A stretch of 64,000 nucleotides of DNA, taken from contig NZ_FWXW01000008.1 of the NCBI RefSeq assembly GCF_900176335.1, positions 1 through 64,000 of the forward strand, in the 5' to 3' direction. The notes under the pieces are model-generated. The model was not told where the DNA came from. It saw nothing but the letters and a program-made list of their open reading frames with translations, and made no database searches. This DNA comes from Papillibacter cinnamivorans DSM 12816. GTDB taxonomy: Bacteria > Bacillota > Clostridia > Oscillospirales > Oscillospiraceae. Positions 14,679 to 22,835 of the stretch are shown piece after piece (position 1 is the stretch's first letter; each line of letters starts with the position of its first letter). The position numbers were made by a program, and so were the translations under genes.

Positions 14679-15104
14679 TTACTTAGTCATAAATAAAACG
14701 ATTTTATTTGCAATCCATTTGAACAAACTCTTCTCATGATTCACGCTATTGACCATAGTTTCGGTAACATTTCCATCCTCATCGAATTGAATCATAAGAA
14801 ACGGTTGGATGAATGTACCTTTTCCTGTATAATATATCATTTTGTCTTTTCCTGAATCTTCAGAAACACCATTTTCCCCCAACAATTCAATGATTTGATC
14901 ATACTTCATACTTACAAAATCATATTTGCTATTCAGGCTGTCAATCATTCTCTCCCTCTGCCAGATATCTTGATTCCATTTTTCTGATGTAAATTCTATC
15001 GGTGTATGTAAATTGTTTTCAATAACTATAAAAACCAGATTGCTTAAAAATAAAATCAATACAATGATTGATGTAATGATTATTGCTTTTGGAATTTTTT
15101 TCAT
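14679..15104 (-). CDS. Small membrane-anchored protein
   Basis: 141 residues. An N-terminal membrane helix (AIIITSIIVLILFLSNLVFIV, about residues 8-28) is followed by a soluble part with SKYDFVSMKYDQIIELLGENG and a beta-rich FLMIQFDEDGNVTETMVN. The IIELLGENG segment recalls small outer-surface SmpA/BamE-like folds, but that is weak. Third gene of a minus-strand AT-rich group starting with the cyclase-like gene; its ribosome binding site is poor. The function is unknown, and a role as membrane effector or partner is only a hypothesis. Confidence 0.5.
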   Translation of the reverse strand: MKKIPKAIIITSIIVLILFLSNLVFIVIENNLHTPIEFTSEKWNQDIWQRERMIDSLNSKYDFVSMKYDQIIELLGENGVSEDSGKDKMIYYTGKGTFIQPFLMIQFDEDGNVTETMVNSVNHEKSLFKWIANKIVLFMTK

Positions 15105-15173
15105 GTCTTTGCCCCACTTCGGTCATTCATGACAAATTGTCCATTCACAATGTAGGCTGGGTAGCAGCAAGCT

Positions 15174-15458
15174 TTATACATTCCAGATGCCTACTATAAC
15201 GATGAACAGCCAAAAAGCACTGAACAGAATAAAATAATTGCCCAACCGTTTTGAATATTTTGTTCTGTTTTCAGGGGTATCGTCTGCAACCTTTTTTAGC
15301 CTTAAGCCACTTCTTATATACAACCCATCCACCTTTTTCCACGGATGATGAAACATGCAGGAAAAGTCATATTTGCGCATAAGAAGGCCAACTCCAGCCA
15401 GAACAAAAGAAAAAAAGAAACAGACTATACTCAATATTATTCTTGTGTTCGTGCTCAT
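15174..15458 (-). CDS. Two-helix membrane protein beside the cyclase-like gene
   Basis: 94 residues with ribosome binding site GAGGAG. One helix lies at about 6-27 (ILSIVCFFFSFVLAGVGLLM) and another at 73-92 (FILFSAFWLFIVIVGIWN), with a short basic and aromatic cytoplasmic or external segment between (FHHPWKKVDGLYIRSGLRLKK). It starts 52 bp after the cyclase-like gene ends on the same strand. Pycsar effectors can be small membrane proteins next to the cyclase, so an effector role is conceivable, but the sequence carries no recognisable cyclic-nucleotide pocket. Confidence 0.5.
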   Translation of the reverse strand: MSTNTRIILSIVCFFFSFVLAGVGLLMRKYDFSCMFHHPWKKVDGLYIRSGLRLKKVADDTPENRTKYSKRLGNYFILFSAFWLFIVIVGIWNV

Positions 15459-15510
15459 ACACGATACTCCTCATAAAGATAATGGGAAGTTTTCTAAATC
15501 GTAAAATGCT

Positions 15511-16266
15511 TTATATATTTAATAATAAGTTTAAAATCTGCGTTATTATTTCTTCGGTTCTACCCTCCATATTTTTGTTATGATCATGTTTAATCTGCTT
15601 TAAAATCCATAAATATTTTTGTAATATACTCTGATTGTGTTTATTTTGCTCAATGTTTTTTTCCAAGTAATTAAATATAGATGTATATAGTATCTTAGAT
15701 TGATCAATTCCACTTTCAAGCACCGGATAGATTCCATAAGATGATAGACTATAAACTCCATCATCATCTAATGCAAATTCCATTATTCCTTCATTCATAG
15801 CTTTGAACCGATCTTTCAATTCTATTACCAAAGAATTTTCAAGAATAATTCTGGGAGATACTGCGTTTTTTTCTGATAATACAGCCTTGTTCCATGCTTC
15901 ACCGAAGAATACACTGTTATCTTCGTCTATGTACATCGCGCCGGAAGTAATGGCACCTCTTAGATAAACGCCTTTTGTAGCTAATTTAAATTGCATAATA
16001 CATAATCTACGAATAACAAGATATACATTTGTGAAATTATGAGGAAACATAAAAAACATACTATCCGCACCCTGCATACTTATAATATGACTATTTTCCT
16101 CCATTGATTTTAAGGAGTTGTGAATAGGATTGTAATTTTTCATAAGATCTATTGCTTCATTTAAGGTAGTTTGCATTTCCTTAATTTTTTCAAAATCGCT
16201 AGTCATTGATTTAAAACCTAATATGTCAATAAAAGCTACACAATAGTCGAAATAAAGCTCTGCCAT
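15511..16266 (-). CDS. Class III nucleotide-cyclase-like protein (Pycsar-type candidate)
   Basis: 251 residues with ribosome binding site AGGAGAG 7 bp before ATG. The order of motifs follows the class III cyclase fold. FIDILGFK carries the first metal aspartate (Asp14). SMQGADSMFFMF carries the second (Asp68). Then come LRGAITSGAMY and FFGEAWNKAVLSEKNAVSPRI, matching the R.G...G...FG...N.A..LE pattern. There is no membrane segment or sensor domain, as in stand-alone anti-phage cyclases of Pycsar systems that make cCMP or cUMP. The product is not predictable by eye. It heads a minus-strand group with two small membrane proteins behind a promoter homologous to that of the AlbA_2 gene at 33117. 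Confidence 0.6.
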   Translation of the reverse strand: MAELYFDYCVAFIDILGFKSMTSDFEKIKEMQTTLNEAIDLMKNYNPIHNSLKSMEENSHIISMQGADSMFFMFPHNFTNVYLVIRRLCIMQFKLATKGVYLRGAITSGAMYIDEDNSVFFGEAWNKAVLSEKNAVSPRIILENSLVIELKDRFKAMNEGIMEFALDDDGVYSLSSYGIYPVLESGIDQSKILYTSIFNYLEKNIEQNKHNQSILQKYLWILKQIKHDHNKNMEGRTEEIITQILNLLLNI

Positions 16267-16368
16267 TACTGTTCTCTCCTATTAAATTTATAAATTTTAT
16301 GAGAATATTAATCCAATGTACCTACCCTTATAGTGAAAATAATATTAAAAAGAACTTACTCTTACAGA

Positions 16369-16403
16369 ATAATACATTTTTCTCTAACTTACAATAATTG
16401 GTG
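16369..16403 (-). promoter_or_regulatory. Promoter region of the cyclase-like operon
   Basis: On the minus strand CACCAATTATTGTAA is followed by TAGAGAAAA and a TATTATTCT stretch. The same CACCAATTATTGTAA and TAG.GAAAA blocks occur before the AlbA_2 gene. TTGTAA with a 17-bp spacer to TATTCT is the best promoter reading. Confidence 0.45.
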
Positions 16404-16413
16404 CATAATTAAC

Positions 16414-16436
16414 GGCCCTGATTATTAATCAGGGCC
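16414..16436. terminator. Terminator after the XRE genes
   Basis: GGCCCTGATTA/TAATCAGGGCC palindrome flanked by T-rich sequence on both strands. Its counterpart in the second module is at 33243-33273. Confidence 0.7.
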
Positions 16437-16443
16437 TTTACTA

Positions 16444-16695
16444 TTAACCATTATCCTGCTTCAATAACTCTTCCACAGTAATATCCAGCGCCTTTGCAAG
16501 AATAACGATCTCATAATCCTGTACGAGGCGGTACTGCCCTTCCAGTCTGGAAAGGCTCGTCGCGCTGATATCCATTCCCATGGTCTGAAGTTTTGCAAGG
16601 AAATCCTTTTGTTTGATGTGCTTCGCTTTTCTGATTGTCACGACTTTGGAACCGATTATATTCTTATTACCCGGCAAATCTTTTCTCGGTTTCAT
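16444..16695 (-). CDS. XRE-family helix-turn-helix regulator
   Basis: 83 residues with a Cro/CI-type helix-turn-helix: IGSKVVTIRKAKHIKQKDFLAKLQ, then MDISATSLSRLEGQYRLVQ and YEIVILAKALDITVEELL. It is a stand-alone DNA-binding domain without a ligand domain. It lies 31 bp after a second small HTH gene on the same strand and is followed by a terminator before the cyclase-like operon. It probably helps control the module; which operator it uses is unknown. Confidence 0.8.
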   Translation of the reverse strand: MKPRKDLPGNKNIIGSKVVTIRKAKHIKQKDFLAKLQTMGMDISATSLSRLEGQYRLVQDYEIVILAKALDITVEELLKQDNG

Positions 16696-16726
16696 TTTAA
16701 GCGCCTCACTATTCGGCTGGCTAATC

Positions 16727-16927
16727 TTACTCTTTTATATGCTCAATCACTTCATCCACTTCGCAATCAAGTATAAAACACAGTGTATCGAGGGTTTTCA
16801 TCGTGATTGCTTTGCCGTGCTTCATTCTGTGTAAGATGTTAGATGAAAAGCCATACTTAAAAATAAGCTGATATTCTGTAATTCCTTTTTTAAAGAGGGT
16901 TTGATAAAAAGGCTTATAGCTTATCAT
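16727..16927 (-). CDS. Small XRE-type helix-turn-helix regulator
   Basis: About 66 residues from ATG 16927, chosen because GAGGTGG lies 5 bp upstream; a GTG at 16936 overlaps that site. The sequence (KGITEYQLIFKYGFSSNILHRMKHGKA, TMKTLDTLCFILDCEVDEVIEHI) is a compact Cro/CI-like domain. It is divergent from the SLOG gene, and the shared intergenic region holds two overlapping palindromes on the SLOG promoter, so it is the obvious candidate to bind them and autoregulate. Confidence 0.8.
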   Translation of the reverse strand: MISYKPFYQTLFKKGITEYQLIFKYGFSSNILHRMKHGKAITMKTLDTLCFILDCEVDEVIEHIKE

Positions 16928-16950
16928 AAAAACCACCTCTTCAATACACT

Positions 16951-16994
16951 AGCATAGTCAAACTGTTGACTATGCTCAATATATTGAGTATAAT
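16951..16994 (+). promoter_or_regulatory. SLOG-gene promoter with two overlapping palindromic operators
   Basis: TTGACT (16966-16971), 17-bp spacer and TATAAT (16989-16994) give a near-consensus promoter. A perfect dyad AGCATAGTCAA/TTGACTATGCT (16951-16961, 16966-16976) covers the -35, and a second perfect palindrome CTCAATATATTGAG (16975-16988) fills the spacer. Confidence 0.7.
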
Positions 16995-17014
16995 TACAAA
17001 AGAGGTAATCATTT

Positions 17015-17584
17015 ATGCCTGAAATAGAAGGAGTAGTTATAGAAATGAAGCAAAATACCTGCTGTTTTTCGGGGCACAGGCCGGGAGGGCTGCCCTTCGG
17101 GTACGACGAGAAACACACGGACTGTATCCTGCTGAAAATGCGCTTGCTGGAGGAAATGGTGGGTATGCGCGGGCGCGGGGTCACCACGTTTCTCACCGGC
17201 ATGGCGCAGGGGGTGGACCTGATCGCCGCGGAGATCGCGCTGAATCTGAAATGGGCGAATCCCGACGAGCCCGTCCGCCTGGTGGCCATCATCCCCCACG
17301 AGGGGCAGGCGGACCGTTGGACAGTGCCCAGCCGGGAACGGTATTTCAAAATCCTGTCGGAGGCCGACGAGGTGATCACCCTTCGCAAGCAATACACCGC
17401 CTCCTGCATGCACGAGCGGAACCGGTATATGGTGGACGCCTCCTCTTTTCTCATCGCGGTGTACGGCGGAGCCCCCGGGGGCACGAAATACACCGTGGAT
17501 TACGCCGTCAAAAAGGGGCTGGACGTCGTGATCATCGACCCCGTCACTTTGAAAAGAAACCATATATGCCCTGCAAAGTCTTAG
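17015..17584 (+). CDS. SLOG-superfamily protein (YpsA/DUF1273-like), module A
   Basis: 189 residues, ribosome binding site AGAGGT before ATG 17015; an internal ATG at 17045 with GGAG would match the second copy's length. Rossmann-type SLOG marks are clear: CCFSGHRPGGLPFG, FLTGMAQGVDLIAAE, IPHEGQADRW, and RNRYMVDASSFLIAVYGG plus GGTKYT. SLOG proteins bind nucleotide-derived ligands and are frequent in conflict systems. It differs from the copy at 33739 at about 14 of 174 aligned residues by eye. It is GC-rich, unlike the AT-rich regulators and cargo beside it. Confidence 0.8.
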   Translation: MPEIEGVVIEMKQNTCCFSGHRPGGLPFGYDEKHTDCILLKMRLLEEMVGMRGRGVTTFLTGMAQGVDLIAAEIALNLKWANPDEPVRLVAIIPHEGQADRWTVPSRERYFKILSEADEVITLRKQYTASCMHERNRYMVDASSFLIAVYGGAPGGTKYTVDYAVKKGLDVVIIDPVTLKRNHICPAKS

Positions 17585-17623
17585 GCTTCGCGGGGCCTCA
17601 TTCCCTTAGAACTACACAGCGGC

Positions 17624-17661
17624 AGCGAAAAGCGCATCTTCTGCAAGATGCGCTTTTCGCT
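17624..17661. terminator. Terminator after SLOG gene A
   Basis: Perfect 17-bp arms 17624-17640 and 17645-17661 (AGCGAAAAGCGCATCTT and complement) with a CTGC loop. The T-rich arm can act in both directions and also closes the transporter operon. Confidence 0.75.
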
Positions 17662-17729
17662 ATGAGAGGCAGCCAGACTGAGGAGGCTCTGAAAAGCGGA
17701 GTCATTCCTTTTCCGTTGGTATCAGGCGG

Positions 17730-19154
17730 TCACCAGACGATTGCAAAATACAGTATGTTTACGACAAACACAATCACCACCGCGGGCAGCGAGTAGGGAA
17801 TGATATCATTGAACTTGACTTTAAAGTTCGCCAGGTAAGGCAGCGCGAAGAATGGGATGATCAGGTTCGTTGTGGAATCGCCCATCTGATATGCCTGAAT
17901 CGTCGCGTTCAGGCTGGTTCCCAGGTTCAGCGAAGTGGGGATGATATAGGGGGCCTCAATGACAAACTTCGAGCCGCCCGAAGGAACGAAGATATTCAGA
18001 ATCGCCGAGTAAATATATGTAATGACCGGCCATGTGCTGGGAGTGGAAATCGAGGTAAATCCGTTCGTAATCAAGGTTCCCAGCCCGGTACCCACTATTA
18101 TGCCGAATATGCCGGCATAAAACGAGAATTGGAGTATGAATCCCCAGGTTCCCATTAAATGATCGCGGAACAGCTTGCAATAGTATTCGGGGCCCTGATT
18201 AAAGCACAGAACCATGCCGAGCATGAGAAAAAGAAAATTGAAAAGATTGAGGGAAAGGCCCGCCAGTCCTGCTTCCGCTATTTTCGCAATGGCAAAAAAC
18301 AATCCGACTCCTCCGACTGCAAGCATCACGATCCGGGACGCGTTCATCCTTTCCGAGGGCAGGTTTCTTGGAATGACCGGCGTTATCGCGCTGGCTTCCA
18401 CGCCGTATAAAAAGTCGTCGTCGATTTCGCGAATGCGATCGTCCGTCTTGGGATGCATCAAAATGGGAACAAGGACATAAATCACGGCTCCGATGATCAG
18501 CAATAGTATAAAAGGAGGCGCGGCCACGGTATCCGTAAGCGGCAGAGCGTCGGGTACCAAAGGTTTGATTTCTTCGGCAACCAGGCCTTTCAGATATCCC
18601 GGCGTCGCCGAATAGATGGAAGCGGCGCCGGAAATACCGGCAGAACCCCACGGCATCGTGCAGAACGCGACCGTCCAAAGGACGGGGGCGTGAATTTTGA
18701 TGCCTTTTTTCTTAGCCGCGGCGGCGATTTCCCGGCCGAAAACGATTCCCAGCATCATGCCGACCCCCCAATGGATATAGCCGCAGAAGCCGGCAATCGC
18801 GGCCACCATTATAAAACAGGTGACCCGGTTGTTGGGCAACGACGCCAGTCGGATCAGCAGTTTCTTGATCGGCGGCGAAGAGGCGACAACGCCTCCGGTA
18901 ACCAGCAAAATCGTCATCTGCATAATAAAGGCCAGCAGAGACCAGAACCCGCCGTTCCAGGCCGACACAACGCTTGCCGAGCCGTCAAAGGTCAATAGCG
19001 GGGTCTTTGTAAAAATCATTGCAGCCAGTGCGACGATAATCGTAAGGGCCAGTGTGATGAAAAAGGACTCCGGGAACCACTTGAAAAACCACTCGATATA
19101 GCTGTCCATTTTGCTTTTTTTCAGATCCGGTTTCGTATCAATTTGATTACTCAT
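17730..19154 (-). CDS. Short-chain fatty acid transporter (AtoE-like)
   Basis: About 474 residues from ATG 19154, chosen because GGAGGG lies 5 bp before it. The long upstream extension is not translated. Hydrophobic segments number roughly 11-12. Typical family stretches are WFFKWFPESFFITLALTII, GFCGYIHWGVGMMLG and FVPSGGSKFVIEAPYI near the C-terminus. This is the SCFA_trans (AtoE) family, taking up short-chain acids such as acetoacetate or butyrate. As last gene of the sigma-54 operon with a thiolase and a CoA-transferase, it probably imports the acid that the operon degrades. Confidence 0.85.
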   Translation of the reverse strand: MSNQIDTKPDLKKSKMDSYIEWFFKWFPESFFITLALTIIVALAAMIFTKTPLLTFDGSASVVSAWNGGFWSLLAFIMQMTILLVTGGVVASSPPIKKLLIRLASLPNNRVTCFIMVAAIAGFCGYIHWGVGMMLGIVFGREIAAAAKKKGIKIHAPVLWTVAFCTMPWGSAGISGAASIYSATPGYLKGLVAEEIKPLVPDALPLTDTVAAPPFILLLIIGAVIYVLVPILMHPKTDDRIREIDDDFLYGVEASAITPVIPRNLPSERMNASRIVMLAVGGVGLFFAIAKIAEAGLAGLSLNLFNFLFLMLGMVLCFNQGPEYYCKLFRDHLMGTWGFILQFSFYAGIFGIIVGTGLGTLITNGFTSISTPSTWPVITYIYSAILNIFVPSGGSKFVIEAPYIIPTSLNLGTSLNATIQAYQMGDSTTNLIIPFFALPYLANFKVKFNDIIPYSLPAVVIVFVVNILYFAIVW

Positions 19155-19280
19155 TCTAACCCTCCTCATACTTGATAACATCCTCGGGGAACGATATCGG
19201 CTGGGTTTTCCCGTTACAAGCGGACCATATTTGCCGCCGGCTTTCGTCAACTCAATGCCGGTAGAAAAGATGAGAGACGG

Positions 19281-19691
19281 CTAATCATACTTTTCCAGTA
19301 TCTCAACGTAAACTCCGTTAAACTCTTCGGGTGCGAAAAAGAAGACTCTGGTGCCGCGGGACCCCGGGACAACGCCGTCCCATAGAAATTTGACGCCGCG
19401 CTCTTTGAGCTCTTCGTAATACTTGTCTATGTCCGTTACTTCAAACGCCAGATGGTGAATCCCCTCTCCCCTTTCCCGTATATAATCCGCAACCAGTCCT
19501 GTGGTGGCCGTCGTGTAGATCAGCTCTATTTCCGTATCGCCAATGGGGAAAAACGCGACTTTATTCGTCACCCCCTGAACATCGACCGATTCGATGTCCG
19601 CCAACTTTAATCCCAGCGTTTTTTCAAACCGCATAACGCTGCTTTCAAAGTCCTTTACCAGCACGCCCACATGCTCCAGTTTCTTAATCAA
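19281..19691 (-). CDS. VOC-family methylmalonyl-CoA epimerase-like protein
   Basis: 136 residues with two beta-alpha-beta VOC repeats: MIKKLEHVGVLVKDFESSV, EIELIYTT, then GIHHLAFEVTDIDKYYEEL and GVYVEILEKYD. His7, the His of GIHHLAF and the glutamates of EIELI and VEILE fit a metal site as in methylmalonyl-CoA epimerase. It lies 51 bp after the thiolase gene in the sigma-54 operon, suggesting epimerisation or isomerisation of a CoA ester in that pathway. The true substrate could be another branched acyl-CoA. Confidence 0.7.
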   Translation of the reverse strand: MIKKLEHVGVLVKDFESSVMRFEKTLGLKLADIESVDVQGVTNKVAFFPIGDTEIELIYTTATTGLVADYIRERGEGIHHLAFEVTDIDKYYEELKERGVKFLWDGVVPGSRGTRVFFFAPEEFNGVYVEILEKYD

Positions 19692-19742
19692 TTTGCTTAA
19701 ACCTCCTCAACTCATTTTTTAGGGAGGGATTATTGGGGCGGG

Positions 19743-20909
19743 TTATCTCGACAAAATCTGGATCCCGGCGACCAAGGGGTTTTCCAGTCCGGTCAGAACC
19801 CCGCCCAGCATCTCGGCCATGCCCGTCTTGGCGTTTTGCACTTGGGTGGCTCCGGCTTCGCCCCACAGCTGCCTCGTCACATCGTTCACGACCCGGACGC
19901 CGGACGCTCCCAGCGGATGCCCCATGGAAAGAAGCCCTCCGCTCGGATTCACTGGGCACCGGCCGCCGATATCCGCGGCGCCGGAACGGGCAAACGCAAC
20001 GCCTTCCCCCTTTTTGCACAACCCCAGCATTTCATATGCGGCCAGTTCTTCCCCGGAAAAGGCGTCGTGAAGCTCCACAACTCGAATGTCTTCCGGCCCG
20101 ATTCCCGCCATCTCGCACGCCTTCTTAGCGCCATCTATCAGGCACGGCAGCTCAATGGGCTCGGAACCGGCTTCTTCCGGGCTGCTGCAGGAAATCACCG
20201 AGCCGGCGATTCTCACCGGCGGACGGTGGGTTTTCTTATTGTGATTTTTGTAGTACTCCGCCGAGCACAGGACGATCGCCGCGCCGCCGTCGCTCTGGGG
20301 GCAGCACTGGAGCACGGTAATGGGATCGACAACCGTGGGAGAAGCCATAACCTCTTCAAAGGTCAGCTCTTTATGATATTGAGAAAGAGGATTGTTCACG
20401 CTGTTCTTATGGTTCTTGATCGTGGGATAGCAAAGGTCCTCCAGGGTCGCCCCGCGCTGGCTCATCAGGCGCTGATAGAGCATGGAGAAAAAGGCCGGCA
20501 TCGTGAGCCCCATCTTCCCGTTCATGTCTCCCTCCACCGCCAGCAGGCCCTTGCCGTATTTTTTATTGAAAGCGGAAAGGGATTCCACGCCGAACGCTAT
20601 GCCCACTTCGCAGGCGCCCAGAGCGATACGCTCGAAGAGCAGATGCACCGCGCTCGATCCGCTGGAGCAGGCGTTTTCCACATGATACATGGGAATTTTG
20701 CAGATGCCGACTCTCAGCATAACGGACTGTGCGGGATTCAGCGGCGAATAGAGGCTCCCGCAATAAGCGGTCTCGATATCCTTGGGGTTGATCTCCGCGT
20801 CTTTCAGGGCCATATTTACGGCGTAAGCGCCGAGATCGTCGCAGGTCATTTTTGCATGCTTTCCGAATATCGTCTGGCCGATTCCCAATACGTACACTTC
20901 TCTCATCAT
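19743..20909 (-). CDS. Thiolase-family (SCP2-like) protein
   Basis: 388 residues from ATG 20909, chosen because AAGGAG lies 6 bp upstream; the longer upstream frame has no ribosome binding site. Catalytic marks are VENACSSGSSAVH with Cys81, ELHDAFSGEE with its His, and NPSGGLLSMGHPLGASG with the third catalytic His. The fold is the lipid-transfer-type thiolase that usually acts with a DUF35 OB-fold partner, encoded just upstream with a 4-bp ATGA overlap. It should cleave or form a beta-ketoacyl-CoA; its substrate is unknown. Confidence 0.85.
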   Translation of the reverse strand: MMREVYVLGIGQTIFGKHAKMTCDDLGAYAVNMALKDAEINPKDIETAYCGSLYSPLNPAQSVMLRVGICKIPMYHVENACSSGSSAVHLLFERIALGACEVGIAFGVESLSAFNKKYGKGLLAVEGDMNGKMGLTMPAFFSMLYQRLMSQRGATLEDLCYPTIKNHKNSVNNPLSQYHKELTFEEVMASPTVVDPITVLQCCPQSDGGAAIVLCSAEYYKNHNKKTHRPPVRIAGSVISCSSPEEAGSEPIELPCLIDGAKKACEMAGIGPEDIRVVELHDAFSGEELAAYEMLGLCKKGEGVAFARSGAADIGGRCPVNPSGGLLSMGHPLGASGVRVVNDVTRQLWGEAGATQVQNAKTGMAEMLGGVLTGLENPLVAGIQILSR

Positions 20910-21322
20910 TTTTCGACTCCTTTTCCTGCGGTATATGGAACATAATAGTATCCGGCTACTTCCGTGCCGTCTTTTTCGGTCCAAAGCGCGCCCGTCTCCA
21001 CTTCGACTTTCATTCCGGCTCTCACCTGCTTCTCGTCGGCATGGATCTGGCCGAATACCCGCGTGCCTTCGGGAAGGTCCACATATGCCAGAATAATGGG
21101 CGGTTTGAACGATCCCACCGGCACCCTGGTCACGCTGTAGGAAAATACCGTTCCCACCTTGCTGAGAGCCGCCTTTTCCGTGTTTTCAGAGGCGCAGAAT
21201 GGACAGCGTTCCATGGCGGGATACGCGGTCTTGCCGCAATCACGGCATCTTTTGCCCGTCTGGACCAGCCTGCCGTCCGCTTCCTCCAGAGTGCCTTCGT
21301 GAAATAGGACCTGATTTCTCAT
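20906..21322 (-). CDS. DUF35 zinc-ribbon/OB-fold partner of the thiolase
   Basis: 138 residues. A rubredoxin-like zinc ribbon, CRDCGKTAYPAMERCPFC (about 26-43), is followed by an OB-fold: VGTVFSYSVTRVPVG, PIILAYVDLPEG, RVFGQIHADE and MKVEVE. Proteins of this family bind SCP2-type thiolases and help handle the acyl-CoA. The gene overlaps the thiolase start by 4 bp and starts 32 bp after the CoA-transferase gene, so the two probably form a complex made from one transcript. Confidence 0.85.
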   Translation of the reverse strand: MRNQVLFHEGTLEEADGRLVQTGKRCRDCGKTAYPAMERCPFCASENTEKAALSKVGTVFSYSVTRVPVGSFKPPIILAYVDLPEGTRVFGQIHADEKQVRAGMKVEVETGALWTEKDGTEVAGYYYVPYTAGKGVEK

Positions 21323-21354
21323 ACTCTTTCACCTTTTCCCTTTCTTTTTACCGT

Positions 21355-22545
21355 TTACCTTACGATTCCCTTTTCCTTCAGCGATGCAATCTCCGCGTCG
21401 CCGCAGCCGGCGTATTTTTTGAGGATTTCGTCCGTATGCTCCCCGAGGGCCGGAGAAAATCTGACTTTGCCGGGGGTTTTCGAAAAATGAAACACCGGGG
21501 CCCTGGTTTTGATTTTTCCCGCCGTGATTTCCTTTGTTTCCATATCCACGATCATATTTCTGGCGATCAGCTGCTCGTTTCGGACAAGGTCCTGCGTCTT
21601 TTCCACCTTGCAGCAGGGAATCTCCTTCTCCGTCATGAGTTTCAGCGGTTCTTCGACGGACTCGAAGGATTTGAGCCAATCTTCAATCATCGGGATGATG
21701 AGTTCTTTCCGTTCCGCCCGCTTTCCGGAGCCCCGGTACAAAGAATCGTCAATCATTTCTTCCCTTCCCATCATGGTGCAGAGAGCCGCCCACAGTTTGT
21801 CGCTCGCAACGCATATGATGATGGAGCCGTCCCTTCCGTTGAAAAGGCCGAACGGCGCGACCACCGCCTGATGATTTCCGCCTCTGTGGGGGACCGGGAA
21901 ATTGTTATAGGCAAGGTCGGTGTAATCGTTGATGTTGACCAGGCCTTCCAGCAAAGAGATATCGATATACTGGCCCTCTCCCGTTTTTGCTTTGTGGTAC
22001 AGCGCCGCCGCCATCGCGCCGAACGCATCCAATCCTCCCACAAAATCGCCGACGGCGCTGCCGATTTTCGTGGGCGGACCGTCGGGAAATCCCGTATTGT
22101 CCATGAGGCCGCTCATAGCCACGGCGATCATGTCGTAGCCCGGCCGCTGCCCGTAAGGGCCGTCCTGCCCGAAACCGGATACGGAGCACATAATGAGATC
22201 CGGTTTAATCTTGATCAGCTCTTCATACCCGAAGCCCATTTTATTGATGGCTCCCGGCTTGAAGCTTTCCACCACGACATCGGCCTGCGCGATAAACTTT
22301 TTGATGATTTCAATTGCTTCCGGTTTCCTTGTGTCCATTACGATGGATTTTTTGTTGCGGTTAAGCCACATCGCAATCAGGCTTTTCCCTTCGATAAAAG
22401 GGCCGTACTGCCGGTTGTCGTCCCCGCTGGCCTTCTCAATCTTGATCACTTCCGCCCCATAATCCGCCAACATGCTGACGGCTGTCGGCGCGGCCAAATT
22501 GTTGGAAAAATCGATTACCAGCACCCCGTCAAAGATATTTGCCAT
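21355..22545 (-). CDS. Class III CoA-transferase (CaiB/BaiF family)
   Basis: 396 residues. The family moves CoA between a CoA ester and a free acid through an aspartyl-CoA intermediate. The N-terminal VLVIDFSNNLAAPTAVSMLADYGAEVIKIE, the NRNKKSIVMD segment and the catalytic Asp167 in SAVGDFVGGLDAFG are present. First gene of the minus-strand operon behind a sigma-54 promoter, so it probably activates the imported acid to its CoA ester. The substrate cannot be read; carnitine, bile acids, oxalate and branched acids are all used by family members. Confidence 0.85.
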   Translation of the reverse strand: MANIFDGVLVIDFSNNLAAPTAVSMLADYGAEVIKIEKASGDDNRQYGPFIEGKSLIAMWLNRNKKSIVMDTRKPEAIEIIKKFIAQADVVVESFKPGAINKMGFGYEELIKIKPDLIMCSVSGFGQDGPYGQRPGYDMIAVAMSGLMDNTGFPDGPPTKIGSAVGDFVGGLDAFGAMAAALYHKAKTGEGQYIDISLLEGLVNINDYTDLAYNNFPVPHRGGNHQAVVAPFGLFNGRDGSIIICVASDKLWAALCTMMGREEMIDDSLYRGSGKRAERKELIIPMIEDWLKSFESVEEPLKLMTEKEIPCCKVEKTQDLVRNEQLIARNMIVDMETKEITAGKIKTRAPVFHFSKTPGKVRFSPALGEHTDEILKKYAGCGDAEIASLKEKGIVR

Positions 22546-22600
22546 CTCTTTTTTCCTCCTTTATTCATGTAAGAGCACCGCTGTACAGCAACCACTAAAA

Positions 22601-22618
22601 ATGCAAGCAGTATGCCAA
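22601..22618 (-). promoter_or_regulatory. Sigma-54 promoter of the CoA-transferase/thiolase operon
   Basis: Minus-strand TTGGCATACTGCTTGCAT matches the -24 (TGGCA) and -12 (TTGCA) elements with correct spacing. It lies about 55 bp before the first start codon. The divergent neighbour is a sigma-54 activator. Confidence 0.85.
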
Positions 22619-22835
22619 ACGTCCGGGGGAATCGGAACGCCGGAATAAACAAATTAGGCTAACACACAGCGATGCATAAATCGCCGATGCGGAATATCCT
22701 GAAACGCTTTGGCGGACAAGGGCTCCGGCCGCTTCTTACCGGCACTTTGAAATCCCGATCGAATCCCTGAAAAGCGAATATGCAGACGGATTTTCAGCAA
22801 ATGAAACCTCAGATTATTTTATTTGTTATTGACAC

